A stretch of 64,000 bases of DNA, taken from Emiliania huxleyi CCMP1516 (taxonomy: Eukaryota > Haptophyta > Isochrysidales > Noelaerhabdaceae). This document shows, one piece after another, positions 30,197 through 40,908 of this stretch. Numbering within the stretch: position 1 is the stretch's first letter; every line of letters begins with the position of its first letter. The notes beneath the pieces were generated by a model. It was given only the letters and a program-made list of their open reading frames with translations, had not been told where the DNA came from and did no database searches. The translations under genes and the position numbers were made by a program. The stretch is taken from positions 478,112 through 542,111 of the forward strand of contig NW_005200881.1 of the NCBI RefSeq assembly GCF_000372725.1. Reading direction: 5' to 3'.

Positions 30197-31909
30197 CTAC
30201 GCGACGCCAGCCTCCTGCCGCTGCGCCTGGAGGAGGAGCGCCTCATGGATATCTGGCGTCGAGACATGCCGCTTTGGCTGCCGCGCGCCGCACCACTCGA
30301 CCAGCACCGGGTTCACCTCCTTTGCAAGCGCCACCAGAGCCGCCGACGAGCCTCGCACCTCGGCGACGCGGACGTCTAGCCGCTGAAGCCACGCCTCGAT
30401 GGAGGAGGTTGAGCACGCCTCATCGGCGTCGCACGGGGCGCCGCCCTTCCACATCGACTGCGTGATCCTCTCGACGCAGACGCCAGCCTCGGCAAGGAGG
30501 GCCTCCACCCGTGCGCCCCGCCCGGCGTGGTTCTGTCCCGAGTCGACTCCCTCGCTGCTCTCACCATCGCGCTCGTCCGCGGGTAGGCCCTCCGAGGTGT
30601 CGTGCAGCTCCCGCACCGAAGATTCCAGGCGCCGCCGCTCACCGGTGAGCGCCGCGAGCTCCGACTGCTGCTCGTGCAGGTACCGCTGGAGCGAGGTGTT
30701 GGAGCGCTCTTTCTCGAGGAAGCGGTTGGCAATCGAGTCGACGATGTGGTCCTCACCCGGCTGGTACTTCTCGTCCATGCCTGAGAAGCTCTGCAGCCGC
30801 TCAAACTCGGCGTCCCACCCGAGCGCTTGGTTGGCGAGGAAGCCGAACCGCGTCTCCGCCCGTTCCAGCTCGCCGCGCCGGCTGCGGCTCGAGATGTACT
30901 CGCGGCGCCGCCGCTCCTCCTCCGCCTCCGCCAGCTCGCGCTCTTTTACGCCCCAGTCGCCCTCCAGCTCTGAGGTGCGCGAGGCCACGTCCTTGATCTG
31001 CGACAGCTTCTCCTTGCGCTCCCAGTTGACATCGCGCTGGAGCGCCATGAACTTGCTCTTGACCTTCTCCCGCTGATCGAGCGCGTCGTGCGCCGCCTGC
31101 GTGAGAAAAACGATGTCCTCGTCCATCTTGGTTGACTTTGCACTCAGCCGCTCGAGCGTCCGCTGGTGGGCGACCTTCTCGCGCCGGAGCCGGTCGACCT
31201 CACGCCGGACAGCTTGGTTGCTCGCCACCGTCTCGGACGCCTTCTTGGCGAGCTGGGTGCAGCGGTTCTGGATGATGGCGACTTGCCTGGCGGCCTTAGC
31301 CTTCTGGTCCATCATCGAGGCCAGGCTACCGCCCGCGGCCCTCTCAGCCTGTACCACCGCCGCGTTCATCTGCTGCATCTCGGTGTCGAGCTCCTGCTCC
31401 TGCAGCTGCTCCATCTGGATGGCACGCGCGTAAGTGTGCACCTGGTTCTGCCGCTCGGCGAGATCCCTCTGCGCCGGCAGCTGGCCTGCGGTGGAGCCTC
31501 TCCTCAGCGACCCCACGCTCGTCTCGAGCATGGTCTGCGCCACTCGCTCCTCCTCCGCCTGCAGAGCCGCAGCGGTTTCTGGTGCAATCCCGATGGCGCC
31601 CAGGTCGACCGTGCGCGTGAGGGAGGAGCGGGTGGAGGCAGCGACGCGGGAGGTGTTTGCAGGCCGGGTCGTCATCTTCTGCACGACCCGCTCGATGATG
31701 CTGCGCTGCCAGGCCGGTGAGTGGCTGTACCCGGCCGGCGACAGCTTCTTCATCACCGCATTCCAGTGCTCCTCAGCACCTCCGGGCACATGGAGCGCGC
31801 CGTTGCGCTTCCCAGGGGAGAGCTTTGAATCGCCACGATCGGACGAACCGCCGCTGCCCTGTCGCTTCTTCTCCTCGGTGGCAGTACCCGATGCGTGCGA
31901 GGGCGGCAT
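30197..31909 (-). CDS. ODAD1: Outer dynein arm docking complex coiled-coil protein (DC2/CCDC114-CCDC63 family)
   Basis: Intronless 570-residue protein, ATG 31909. Residues about 110-470 are nearly continuous coiled coil. The family-like block is NQAVRREVDRLRREKVAHQR followed by TLERLSAKSTKMDEDIVFL and DQREKVKSKFMALQRDVNWE, which matches the ODA1/DC2 pattern of an R-x-E-x-x-x-L-R-R-E-K motif followed by helices ending in W/E-rich heptads. Such proteins tether outer dynein arms to doublet microtubules, so the organism has motile flagella. The symbol is given by family; CCDC63 and CCDC151 relatives are not separable by eye. Confidence 0.78.
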   Translation of the reverse strand: MPPSHASGTATEEKKRQGSGGSSDRGDSKLSPGKRNGALHVPGGAEEHWNAVMKKLSPAGYSHSPAWQRSIIERVVQKMTTRPANTSRVAASTRSSLTRTVDLGAIGIAPETAAALQAEEERVAQTMLETSVGSLRRGSTAGQLPAQRDLAERQNQVHTYARAIQMEQLQEQELDTEMQQMNAAVVQAERAAGGSLASMMDQKAKAARQVAIIQNRCTQLAKKASETVASNQAVRREVDRLRREKVAHQRTLERLSAKSTKMDEDIVFLTQAAHDALDQREKVKSKFMALQRDVNWERKEKLSQIKDVASRTSELEGDWGVKERELAEAEEERRRREYISSRSRRGELERAETRFGFLANQALGWDAEFERLQSFSGMDEKYQPGEDHIVDSIANRFLEKERSNTSLQRYLHEQQSELAALTGERRRLESSVRELHDTSEGLPADERDGESSEGVDSGQNHAGRGARVEALLAEAGVCVERITQSMWKGGAPCDADEACSTSSIEAWLQRLDVRVAEVRGSSAALVALAKEVNPVLVEWCGARQPKRHVSTPDIHEALLLQAQRQEAGVA

Positions 31910-32155
31910 CGGCAGCTGCTGAAAGTGAAACGTTCCGACCGGCCCAGAGCGCGTTCATTCACAGAGTGCTTTTTCGGCGCGGCAAAGCGCGGAAAAGGGG
32001 CGAGAGGGGGGCCCCGCTGAAGCTGAACCACTTCAAGGTGGGAGACGCCCCGGGCCCAGCATGCGACGACACGAACAGTGAATAGTATAAAGCCGAGCCC
32101 CGCCGGCGGCGTCCCCGGTGCGCTGCTTCGCTATCCCGAGCGTCGCGGCGGCCGC

Positions 32156-33436
32156 TCATTTCTCGGACGGCTTCTTCTTCTTCTTGTCCTCCTCCTCCTT
32201 CTCCGCCTCGATGCCCTTGACGATGGCTTCCACCTCGTCGTCACCCAGCAGCTGCAGCTCCTTGCCCTGCCGCAGCACCGCAACCTCGATGTTCTTGCCG
32301 CCCGCCTCGACCACCTCGAGCAGCGCACGGCACGCGAGCTTGACGCCGTCCTGGCGGGTTGACGACAAGGGGGGGGAGGGGGGGAGGGGGGGAGGGTCAG
32401 CAGGCAGCGGGAGGGCGGGTGTGTGCGATATGGCGGCGGGGCGGGCGGGCGGGCTCGCGGTGCGGCGTACGCACATGCATGTGTGCACATGCGCATGTGC
32501 ATGTGCATGTGGGGGCGGAACGGGCGAGGGTGGGGGCGGGGGGAGAGGCGCGCGACGGCTCTGGCGTAGGGCGGGGAGGGGTGTGGCGGCGGGGAGGGGC
32601 GTGGCGGCGGGGAGGGGCGTGGCGGCTGCTGCGCCTCCGCCGTCTCCTCGGAGTAGGTCTTCTCGAGGTACTCCTTGACGGTCTTTTGGCTCCGCCCGAT
32701 CGCGACCGCCTTCCAGGCGGTGTAGTTGCCCGACGGCTCCGTCTGGAAGAGCTGCGGCGTCCCGTCCCGGTCGAAGCCCATGATGAGCGTCGAGATTCCA
32801 AACGGGCGCACGCCTGGGGCGGGAAGGGGGGGGGCGGGGTGAGGACGGGTGAGAGGGGGCGGGCGAGGGCGAGGGCGAGGGCGAGGGCGAGGGCGGGGGC
32901 GAGGGGGCGGGCGAGGGCGAGGGCGAGGGCGAGGACGAGGGCGGGATGGGGGGGGAGGGGGAGGGGGGAGGGCGGCGGCGGTGGTGCGCCTCCGCTCTGC
33001 GTGTAGCGCTGCTGCACTCCGGAGACGTACTCGGCGACGTACTCGACGGAGGGCGAGTCCTCAAAGGTGAGGCGGTAGGACTGGCACTCAACTAGCGTCT
33101 TGTTGATCAGCACGCGCGCGTCGGCCGTCAGGCCTGCGGCGGCGGGGCGCTGACGTCAGCCGGCGGACGCCCCTCGGACGTCTTGCCGCCCGGGCGGGGG
33201 AGAGGGACGCGCCGGCGAAGGAGAGCACGATGTTCTCGTCCAGCTTGTGGATCTTTCGTACCGTCCGCGGGTCCTGCAGCTTCGCGGTCGATTTGCGCTC
33301 CACCGCAAAGACGATGTGGTCCTTGGACCGCACGCCGACCGCAGTGGTGCCCTTGCGCACCGCCTCCATCGCGTACTCGACCTGGAAGAGGTGGCCATCC
33401 GGCGAGAAGACGGTGATCGCGCGGTCGTAACGCGCC
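32156..33436 (-). CDS. PSMA7: 20S proteasome subunit alpha-4, at least 4 exons, first exon not found
   Basis: Exons 33436-33213, 33133-32990, 32813-32635 and 32350-32156 join in phase. The protein reads [80 protein letters not shown] and [20 protein letters not shown], with a Lys/Glu-rich tail ending KKKKKPSEK. This is unmistakably an alpha subunit and closest to alpha-4. All three introns (33212-33134, 32989-32814, 32634-32351) are GC-AG, and the two longer ones hold GGGCGA or CATGTG repeats. The exon encoding the initiator Met, expected to be only a few codons, is absent from the sequence up to the repeats at 33692-34012. Confidence 0.95.
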
Positions 33437-33691
33437 CTGCGCAGCGCGGGGGTGGCCGGGCTTGGAAGCGTGAGGCAGCGGGCGCGGGCCAGCAGAAAGG
33501 CCGGCGTTCAGGGCGGCGGGCTCTGCGCCGCAGGATTTGCGGGCCGGGAGGCACGCAGCACGTGCGCCACCCTCCCCGTGGCGACCCGGCCGCTGCTCGG
33601 CAACAGGCAGGGGGGCGGAGACGCTGGCAGCAGTCGGCTCACATGCCGCCCTTGTCGTGCTGCTGTCTCGGCGGCTTGCTGTTCACAGCCT

Positions 33692-34012
33692 TGTTATTGA
33701 GAAGAAAATACCGCCTTTGGCGCTGTGCGCTGGCCTGTGAGAGGTTGAGGTGCGTTCACATAAACGCACAACTCCGGTTCACAGCCTTGGAGAACCTGGG
33801 ATTCGCGGCCCTAGCCTGGCTGTTCTTCACCTTTCTACCTAACCTAACCTAAGGCCCTGGTGATTGTGAAGAAAGTTCGTCCGTGGCGCTGTGCGTGGTC
33901 TGTGAGAGCTGAGAGGTTGAGGTGCGAGCCCTGGAGGCCCTGGCGGGGGGAGACTACCGCGGGCCTACAAGGCCCGTGCGCAGGAGGGTGGGACATTGAG
34001 ACCGGACAAGAA
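33692..34012. repeat. Dispersed repeat, copies 2 and 3
   Basis: 33692-33760 matches the first 65 bp of the 3978-4127 repeat (TTATTGAGAAGAAAATAC through GAGAGGTTGAGGTGCG). 33861-34012 is a longer diverged copy ending GGGACATTGAGACCGGACAA. They lie between the proteasome gene and the TG microsatellite. Confidence 0.7.
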
Positions 34013-34059
34013 GGAGAGATAAATAAATAAATAGAGCAGTCATCTCGGGATTTCTGGGG

Positions 34060-34061
<2 letters not shown>

Positions 34062-34138
<77 letters not shown>
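34062..34138. repeat. (TG)n microsatellite
   Basis: About 38 uninterrupted TG dinucleotides, followed by CGCTCGCTCGC and palindromic GCGCGC sequence. Confidence 0.98.
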
Positions 34139-34140
<2 letters not shown>

Positions 34141-34247
34141 CGCTCGCTCGCTCGCGCGCGCTGCTTGCGCGATCGCGCGCGCTGCGCGAGCCGCCCTGCC
34201 CGCTGCGCTGCTAGGGATGCGCTGCGGGAAGGGCTCGGCGGCCGTTC

Positions 34248-34609
34248 CTAGAGCTCCTCGTCGCTCCCCTCGTATAGCGAGGGCTCGTTGGACTCGAGGC
34301 GTGGACCGCCGTCGTAGGGGGAGCGTGCGGCTCCGCGGGCGACGCTCGCCCAGTCCTTCTTGTTGCTCTTGACCTCGCCGCCGCCGCCGCCGCGGCCGCG
34401 GCCGCCGCGCCCGCGCCGCCCGCGGCTTGTGCCCAGCCTGACCGCGCTCGGCATGCGCTCGTAGATGGTGTCCTTGAAGGCGGAGTGGAGGAGCGCCTCG
34501 AAGTTGAGAAGTTGACGCACGGCGCGTAGCGGCAGCGAGCGGCGGTCTTGCACGGGAGGGCGGTCTGGTTGTAGGCCGGGCAGAAGCCGATCCCGTCGCG
34601 CGCCGCCAT
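34248..34609 (-). CDS. Small Arg/Gly-tailed protein, reading frame ambiguous
   Basis: The C-terminal part is convincing: NFEALLHSAFKDTIYERMPS, AVRLGT, an RGRRGRGGRGRGGGGG tract, KSNKKDWASVARGAARSP and a terminal EGSDEEL. The N-terminal part from ATG 34609 (MAARDGIGFCPAYNQTALPC, then CRYAPCVNF) lies in another frame. The switch coincides with an exact 8-bp tandem duplication (GAAGTTGA twice, 34500-34515); removing one unit joins both halves. Alternatively an upstream exon splices into the second frame. The RGG tract suggests RNA or nucleic-acid binding. Family unknown. Confidence 0.4.
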
Positions 34610-34774
34610 CGCCTTGGCCTTGCCCGCCGCAAGAAGGAGAGAAGCCACACGCACGCACAAAGATTTCTTCTTCAGCTCCGTGGGCGTGAGATATAGGACC
34701 TAGCCGCCGGCAGAAACAAAACAACGGCGGCGTGGCGCATTGACTCACAAGGGTCACAACACGAGCGCGGGTCG

Positions 34775-36093
34775 ATGCCTTCCAGCACCGCGTTGGCCCA
34801 CGGCGCCTCGGACCGCAGCAATGCGGCGAGCGGTGACGCGTCGAGTGACGACTCGGAAGACGACGACATCGACGCGCTGCTGATGCAGGCGTGCTCGGCT
34901 GGCTCTGAGGACGTTGCGAGCACCCTGCTCCGGCACGGCGCGAGCGCAAGCACCCGAGACGAGCACGCGCTCTGCCCGCTGCACCACGCCGCGTGGAATG
35001 GTCACACCGGCATCGCACGTCTCCTCTTGAGCCATGGCGCGGACTGGCGTGCCCGAGACCGCCGCGGCGCAACTGCGGCCCATTTGGCGGCTCAATTTAG
35101 ACACGCTGACGTGCTCGCGCTGCTGCTTGAGGCAGCAGGCGAGGTTGGCGGAGCGACGGCGCTGCTCCAGAGCCGCTGCGGGCTCGGGCGGAGCGTGCAG
35201 GACACGGTGGCAGACTTTGCCACCGCCTGCGCTGCTCGCCCGCTCCCCGAGGGCATCCCTCCCGGCTTCACGGACCAGGCCTCGGCGCTGGCGTGGCCCA
35301 TCCGGCGCCTGCTGGTGGACGGCGACGCGCCCGAAGCCGTCTCGGCGGCGGCCGTCCTCAAGGCGATGCGATTGCCGTGGCGGCAGTACCAGCGCGCCGC
35401 CGCGGCGCTCGAAGGGCCGGCCGAGAGGCTGATGCTGCGGGCTGCCGGAGTGCTCGACGCGCGCGCCTGCGCTGCGCTGCGTGACAAGGTCGACTCGAGT
35501 GCCCAGCAGAGGCGAGGGGCCAGACCCACCCTTCCTCTCCACCCCTCCACCCACCCCACTCCGTCGCACGGCTTGCTGGTAGGCCGGACAGCGTCGATGG
35601 CCTCGCCGACCACCAACTCGACCTCACCGCGGCGCAGCTCGAGGCGCTCGTCGGCCGGCCCGCCCTCGAGGCGCTCTGCCGGCTGCCCGGCGCGCTGGCG
35701 GCACAGATGGCGGCAGCGGGAGGGCCGGCCGAGGGAGGGCTTACCGAGGCCTCGCCGGGGGGCGTGAGCAGCCTGCCGAGCGCGGGCGAGCGGCCGTACA
35801 GGACCTTCGTGCGGCGCTTCACGCCGGCAGAGAGGCCCTGGTTCACGTTCCACGGCGACACGGCCACCGCGACCGTGAACGTGGCCCTCGCGGACGACGG
35901 CAGCCACGGGGGCGGCCGTTTGCTTGCCATGCTCGGAGGGCGCGTGCAGCGGATCGATCGCGCGATGGGGGAGGCGACCGTGCACCCGTCCGAGCTGCTG
36001 CACGCCGTCAGCCGAACCACTCGCGGGACGAGGTACTCGCTCGTGCTATTTTTTGGCCGCGGCCAGAGGAGTCAGGACTCGTGTGAGGTCTGA
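34775..36093 (+). CDS. Ankyrin-repeat 2OG-Fe(II) oxygenase (412 aa)
   Basis: Exons 34775-35511 and 35592-36093 are joined by GC-AG intron 35512-35591. An acidic Ser-rich N-terminus precedes about three ankyrin repeats (residues 30-125: HALCPLHHAAWNGHTGIARL, GATAAHLAAQFRHADVLALL). The second half is a prolyl-4-hydroxylase-type domain. The splice yields SVDGLADHQLDLTAAQLEAL, and the Fe site appears as WFTFHGD with ALADDGSHGGGRLLAM, then HPSELLHAVSRTTRGTRYSL, giving the distal His and the 2OG-binding Arg. It probably hydroxylates a protein side chain in cytosol or nucleus, since no leader is seen. Substrate unknown. This ankyrin plus oxygenase fusion is not a standard animal or plant P4H layout. 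Confidence 0.75.
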
Positions 36094-36336
36094 GGAGTGT
36101 TTCTGGTTTATGCTGAGTTTTGAGCGCGACGCGCCACGATCTTCTCTCTTCTCGCGGTGCCGTTCCCTCTGCCCTCTCGCTCTCGTCTATTTGCGTCCCC
36201 CTTGACCGGTAGTCCGTGCTCGCCTACGGCTCTACTGCGACCGTGTGCATCTCTCTAGACGACTAATACAAGCGCCAGTCCGGGCGCTGCGCACTATCCT
36301 CGCTCACGCTTCTCGGTTGATCAAGCACGTACCATG

Positions 36337-36608
36337 TCAGCGCAGCTCTCGCTTCGCCTTGACCTTTGGCCCGACCTCTTTGCACACCGTCCCTCGGCCC
36401 TCCACCTTGTAGCCACCCTTGGCACAGCAGTCTTTATCTGGCAACGCACGCGAGGCGCGGGAGTGGGCGCGGGAGACAATCGCGGGAGACAATGTGCGCG
36501 AGCCGCACAGTTTTTCATGGCGTAGTCGTGCTCGAGGCACTGGTCAGCGGTGCCCGCGCCGGCTGACAGGGTCGCAAGCGACAGGAGCAGCACGGACAGC
36601 AGCCTCAT
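36337..36608 (-). CDS. Small secreted peptide-like protein (66 aa, 2 exons)
   Basis: Exons 36608-36509 and 36437-36337 with GT-AG intron 36508-36438. Signal peptide MRLLSVLLLSLATLSAGAG, then TADQCLEHDYAMKNYKDCC, AKGGYKVEGRGTVCKEVG and a Lys/Arg-rich end. The four cysteines of the mature part suggest two disulfides. The intron contains an exact 13-bp tandem duplication (ATTGTCTCCCGCG twice). Family not recognised. Confidence 0.45.
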
Positions 36609-37060
36609 CGCTGTCAGAGAGCTCCGTGCCGACGCGAGCGCGAAGAAGGATCCAAGCCCAAGCCGGGCGCCAGCAACGCGAAGGCGAAAAAGAATTTAAC
36701 CCAGCAAGAAGTTTTTTTGGTCTTTTTAGTGTGCCTCGCATTGTCAGTGTAGACCGTCGGGCTCGTCTTATTCGTCTCTGCGTATGTCAATGTATGTAGG
36801 ACACCAGCGCGCGGTATGGGTGGACCACATCTCCACCGACGTCTGCGTCAGCATCACTGACTGACCCATCACGAATCACGTCACTCGTCAGGCGCTGTGA
36901 CCTGTCTTCGTAGTCTTCGAGTCTTATCCGTTTCTCGTGATACGTCGACCATACGCATATCCCATATCCCCTAATCCCATATAACCGTGTGTGGGTGTGC
37001 GTGTAGCGTGTTGCGTGTTGCGTGTTGCGTGAGTGCCATTTCACTGTGGCACAGCTCGCG

Positions 37061-37639
37061 TTACAAAACCTTGATTTTGACCATTTGCGCACTATTGTAC
37101 CTCTCGGTGCCTTCCAGAGGCAGCTGCGAACCCGCCGAGTGGACGGGCGCACATCTAGGGTACGATACTTCCGGGCCGGTGTGCGGGGAGCGAACCTTAA
37201 CGACCGCCCAGAAGCTTTCTGAGCAAACCAATCGGGCCAGGATCATCAGCATATGTCCCCTCCACAACATCGTGGGCGTTTGAGCGGTATTTGAGGAGCA
37301 CCGCGACTCTGAAGTTCGGCCGGGTGGTCTGCAGACCCCCCCCCCCCGAAGCAGCAGAGGCTCCGTGGGGTCGAAAAGTCGACGCTGGGAGTCGCACTCG
37401 TCAAACCATCGCAGCACCACGCGGTCCGCACGTACCTCCCACATCCCCTCCACCGCTGAGAAGGCGCAGATCGACCGCCGGGCCGCGTAGTCGTCGTTAA
37501 GGAGCGGTTTTTGGAGCCGTACGAAGAGGTCCCAGACGGGCGAACATGCGGTTTTTCGACGACCACACGCGATGTGGTATCTGCTTTTTGCTAAAAACAG
37601 GCCGCCTGGTGCAGCATCACTAGTAAAACACGCAACCAC
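37061..37639 (-). CDS. Hypothetical ORF without ATG
   Basis: Open for 192 codons, with protein-like stretches DLFVRLQKPLLNDDYAARRS and AFSAVEGMWEVRADRVVLRW. The first codon is GTG, and the second half degrades in texture, so this could be an internal exon or a relic. The region 36700-39879 otherwise shows no supported gene. Confidence 0.25.
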   Translation of the reverse strand: MVACFTSDAAPGGLFLAKSRYHIACGRRKTACSPVWDLFVRLQKPLLNDDYAARRSICAFSAVEGMWEVRADRVVLRWFDECDSQRRLFDPTEPLLLRGGGVCRPPGRTSESRCSSNTAQTPTMLWRGHMLMILARLVCSESFWAVVKVRSPHTGPEVSYPRCAPVHSAGSQLPLEGTERYNSAQMVKIKVL

Positions 37640-39879
37640 ACTGAGAGCTCCACACTAGCCGGTATAGGCGAGAACCGACGGCGTCACGGTCGCCGGAGTG
37701 GACGCACTGCACACACACTGTGACCGTGTCGACGGTGTGACAATGAGCGACACAATCGTCGGCGCCGCGCTATCGCGGCGCCCCGCAGTCTACACACCGC
37801 AGGCGCACCCCTGAACGCGCCATGAGCGCGCAGGCACATAGCAGCGCCGCGCCAAAAGGCCATTCCCTCACCCGACCCGCGGCTCCACCATGGCTGCAGC
37901 GGTCCGCTCACCTGCACAGGGCAAAAACGTGTAGTTTAACAGACGACTTGTGATGATCAGTGCTGGCGGAGGCCTCATCGCCGCGAATGCTGCCAGTAGC
38001 AGCGGGATCTGACGTCGCGTTTGAGGTGTGCATTGGCGGAGGGGTCGCATGGCTGAGAGAGGCAGAGGCAGCAGGCGGGTGGTGGGGCGGCACCTGTTGC
38101 TGCCATGGGCAGCGCCGAGCCGCGGCGGAGGTCGCTCCGTAGTTCTGCGTTGAGCCGCACGAGTGCGCCGACCCGTCGCGAGGTGCCTGCGCGGGAGTGA
38201 TGTCGCGCCGATGGCTGAGTACGCGGTGTGTGAGCGGCTTTGCGCGCCGAGAGGCGGCGCGAGAAGGCGAGCGGGCGGGCGCGTCGGTGGTCGGGCACCG
38301 CGCGCTGCGGCTGCAGCGAGCCGGCGGCTGGCGCGGCGAAGGCGGGCAGGGTCGCGGGTGGCGCCACCGGCTCGAGGTGGGGTCCTGAGGTGGCTTCAGC
38401 CTGGTCCGCTCAAGCGGCACGCTCGCCGCGCCCGCGAACAGCCACCTGTGGGCGGTCACCGGGGTGGCGCCAAGCCTCAGGACACGAGATATGGGAAGGG
38501 CATGGGCTCGCGCGGGCCCTGTCTGCAGCAGCAGTGCTAACTAGAACGACAAAATTCCGGATGGACCGGAGAGTGCCGGCGCGATCTACGCACCGTGCTC
38601 GACCCCGCCGAAAGCTGGCTGGTGGTCGCGCGCGGCGCGTCGGCGCCCCGCTTCAACTGGTTGGGCACCTCGGCTGGGTCCATCAGCACGAGGCCTGCCC
38701 CGTCGGGCAGCCCCGTGAGCTCATGATGCCCCACCGAGAGGCGCTGACGCCCCGCCGAGATCGGCGCTGGGTTGGTAGGAAAAGACGTGGCGCCAAAGGG
38801 GGGGGGTCAAGTATGGTACCCTAGACCACACGGCAGGTGGCGCGGTGTGCGCCCGTCCACTCGGCGGGGTCGCAGCTGCCTCTGCGCCTCCTGGGGAGGT
38901 ACATTTGTCGCGCGCCGAAGGCGACTCGACGCCGCTGAGATCGGAGATCAAGCTCTGACAGGTCGCACGTCGCTCCTTTGACGCCGACGTGACTCACCCG
39001 TGCAGATCACATCAGGACACGGTCTCGACGCGCTCGGCACGACGCCTGCGACCCGTCTCGGGTCAGGTGGCACGACGCTCATCGCGCCCGCCAGCGCTGC
39101 CGTGCAGGTTGCCACGACGAGGTCGAGCACGCTTCTATACGCTCGCCGAGCCTTCCTTTCCATCCCATTAGGCAGCCTGGGAACGGTGGCGGTCAGAGGC
39201 AAAGCCTACGAGGGGTGGTGGAACCACATGTCACGGCTACTGCCGGCTCGACCCCACGATAGCCTCCGAGGGCTGACTTTGCGGCACCATCATCGGACGA
39301 TGTCGACGAGTTGGGTCGCTCTCGCGGTAGCCAGATGACCTATCATACTAGGAGCATCGGCCATGGCCGCAGGGAGCGCGGGGGAGGGCGCTGGGAGCAA
39401 CACAGAGCTCCGTTGGAGACGTTTTCAAGATTAGCGTGTCAGAGTGCGGAAATGGCACTAGCCGTAGCGTGATTCCGTGATATCGTGTACCGACTACCGT
39501 GTACGCGTTTTCGTCCACGAGAAAAAAGGGAAAACAAGGAGAATGCTTCACCCGCTTTCCCGTACTTCCCGTATACGAGACCCACAGCGCAACACTCCTC
39601 AAAACCCCGCCGCGGGCGACTCCGAGAGCTGGCGAGAGATCCAAGTACTCCAAGATCCCCACGCCGTGATCGACTCTCTCCCCGCTTGACGTCCACGAAC
39701 GCTCCGCCGCACCGACTCTCAGCGTGTGCCGGTGTGGACAGGCGGTTGTGTGTAGCGGGGAGACGGCTCCACAGTGCGGAGAGGCGAACCTTGCGCCTCC
39801 CGGGGCAGCGGGCTCTCAAAACTGCCTCCTCTTTCCCTCCCTCGCTCCCTCCTCCGCGCACGGCGTGTTCTCGGTGCGC

Positions 39880-40623
39880 TCACAGGTCCATGTCCTCGTC
39901 GTCGACCGGCTGCGCCATCCCCACCTGCGGCTGCGGCTGCCCGAACCCCGTCTGCATCTGCTGTTGCTGCTGCGACATTTGCATTTGCTGCATCATCATC
40001 ATCTGCATCTGCTGCATCTGCTGCTCGTGCGAGGGCTGCTGCATCGCCGCTGGCGGCGCCGCGGGGGGCAACGAGCCGTCCACGTTCACCACCAGCCAGA
40101 TCGCGTCGCCAAAGTAGCCGCCGGAGTACCGCAGCCTCCACGCGCTCGCGTAGCTGCCGGCCGAGGCCGGAGCGCGCAAGTTGAGCTGGACGGGCGCCTC
40201 GACCGAGGGCTGGCAGCCGCCTACGCTGACCTCGGGGTTCCCGCCCAGCGCGTCGCCCTCGGTGTGCACCAGGGCGGCGTCCAGCGGCCACGGCGCTGGG
40301 CCCACGTTGACAAACGTCCACACCAGCTGGATCGGCTGCCCCGGCGCAAAGACGTGCGCGTTGACCTGCTGGACGCTCTCCTCGCCGCGGAAGGCGGAGG
40401 CGGGCTCCGCTGAGGGCGTGGCGAGATTGGCCCGCGTGCCCACCGTGTCCAGGAAGTTGCCCACGGCCGACTCGAGGTTCCACGCCGACGCCTCAAGGAA
40501 GAAGCGCGACTGGTCGGCGTCGGCACCGAGCACGCGGGCGAAGGTGCCGACAAGCTGCTCGTGGTCGTCCATGTTCACTCCAGCGAACGCGGACAGCAGG
40601 TCGTCCAAGCCCATCGAGCCCAT
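39880..40623 (-). CDS. ILRUN: ILRUN-like protein: UBA-like plus NBR1-type FW domain (247 aa)
   Basis: Intronless, ATG 40623. Residues about 20-62 form a UBA-like three-helix unit (LVGTFARVLGADADQSRFFL, then EASAWNLESAVGNFLDT). Residues about 85-185 match the NBR1 central/FW immunoglobulin-like domain (FAPGQPIQLVWTFVNVGPAP, WPLDAALVHTEGD, ASAWRLRYSGGYFGDAIW). The tail is Gln/Met-rich and ends DDEDMDL. In animals ILRUN has exactly this UBA-like plus FW order and modulates transcription co-activators and membrane trafficking. The algal role is inferred only. Confidence 0.8.
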   Translation of the reverse strand: MGSMGLDDLLSAFAGVNMDDHEQLVGTFARVLGADADQSRFFLEASAWNLESAVGNFLDTVGTRANLATPSAEPASAFRGEESVQQVNAHVFAPGQPIQLVWTFVNVGPAPWPLDAALVHTEGDALGGNPEVSVGGCQPSVEAPVQLNLRAPASAGSYASAWRLRYSGGYFGDAIWLVVNVDGSLPPAAPPAAMQQPSHEQQMQQMQMMMMQQMQMSQQQQQMQTGFGQPQPQVGMAQPVDDEDMDL

Positions 40624-40908
40624 CTTGGCCGGTCGTCAATCGGAGGGGAGCGATGGTAGACTTGGCCCGGGGGGAATTCTTTTTCGCCCATCACCGCCGG
40701 GGCCGCACAGCGCGCAGAGGCGGCCCGGCCGGCCCGGCGCCTCCTCGGCCTCCACGGAGCTCTCACTGCGACAGCCTCCCCACAACCCTCAACCGACACA
40801 CCGGTCTTCATCGCTTATTGAGTTCACATTTTTCTTTCTCTGAGCACATGGACTCAACAAGTGGGGGTTGGGGGGGGTGCATCTTCTTGCACTGAATCTA
40901 GTACGGTT

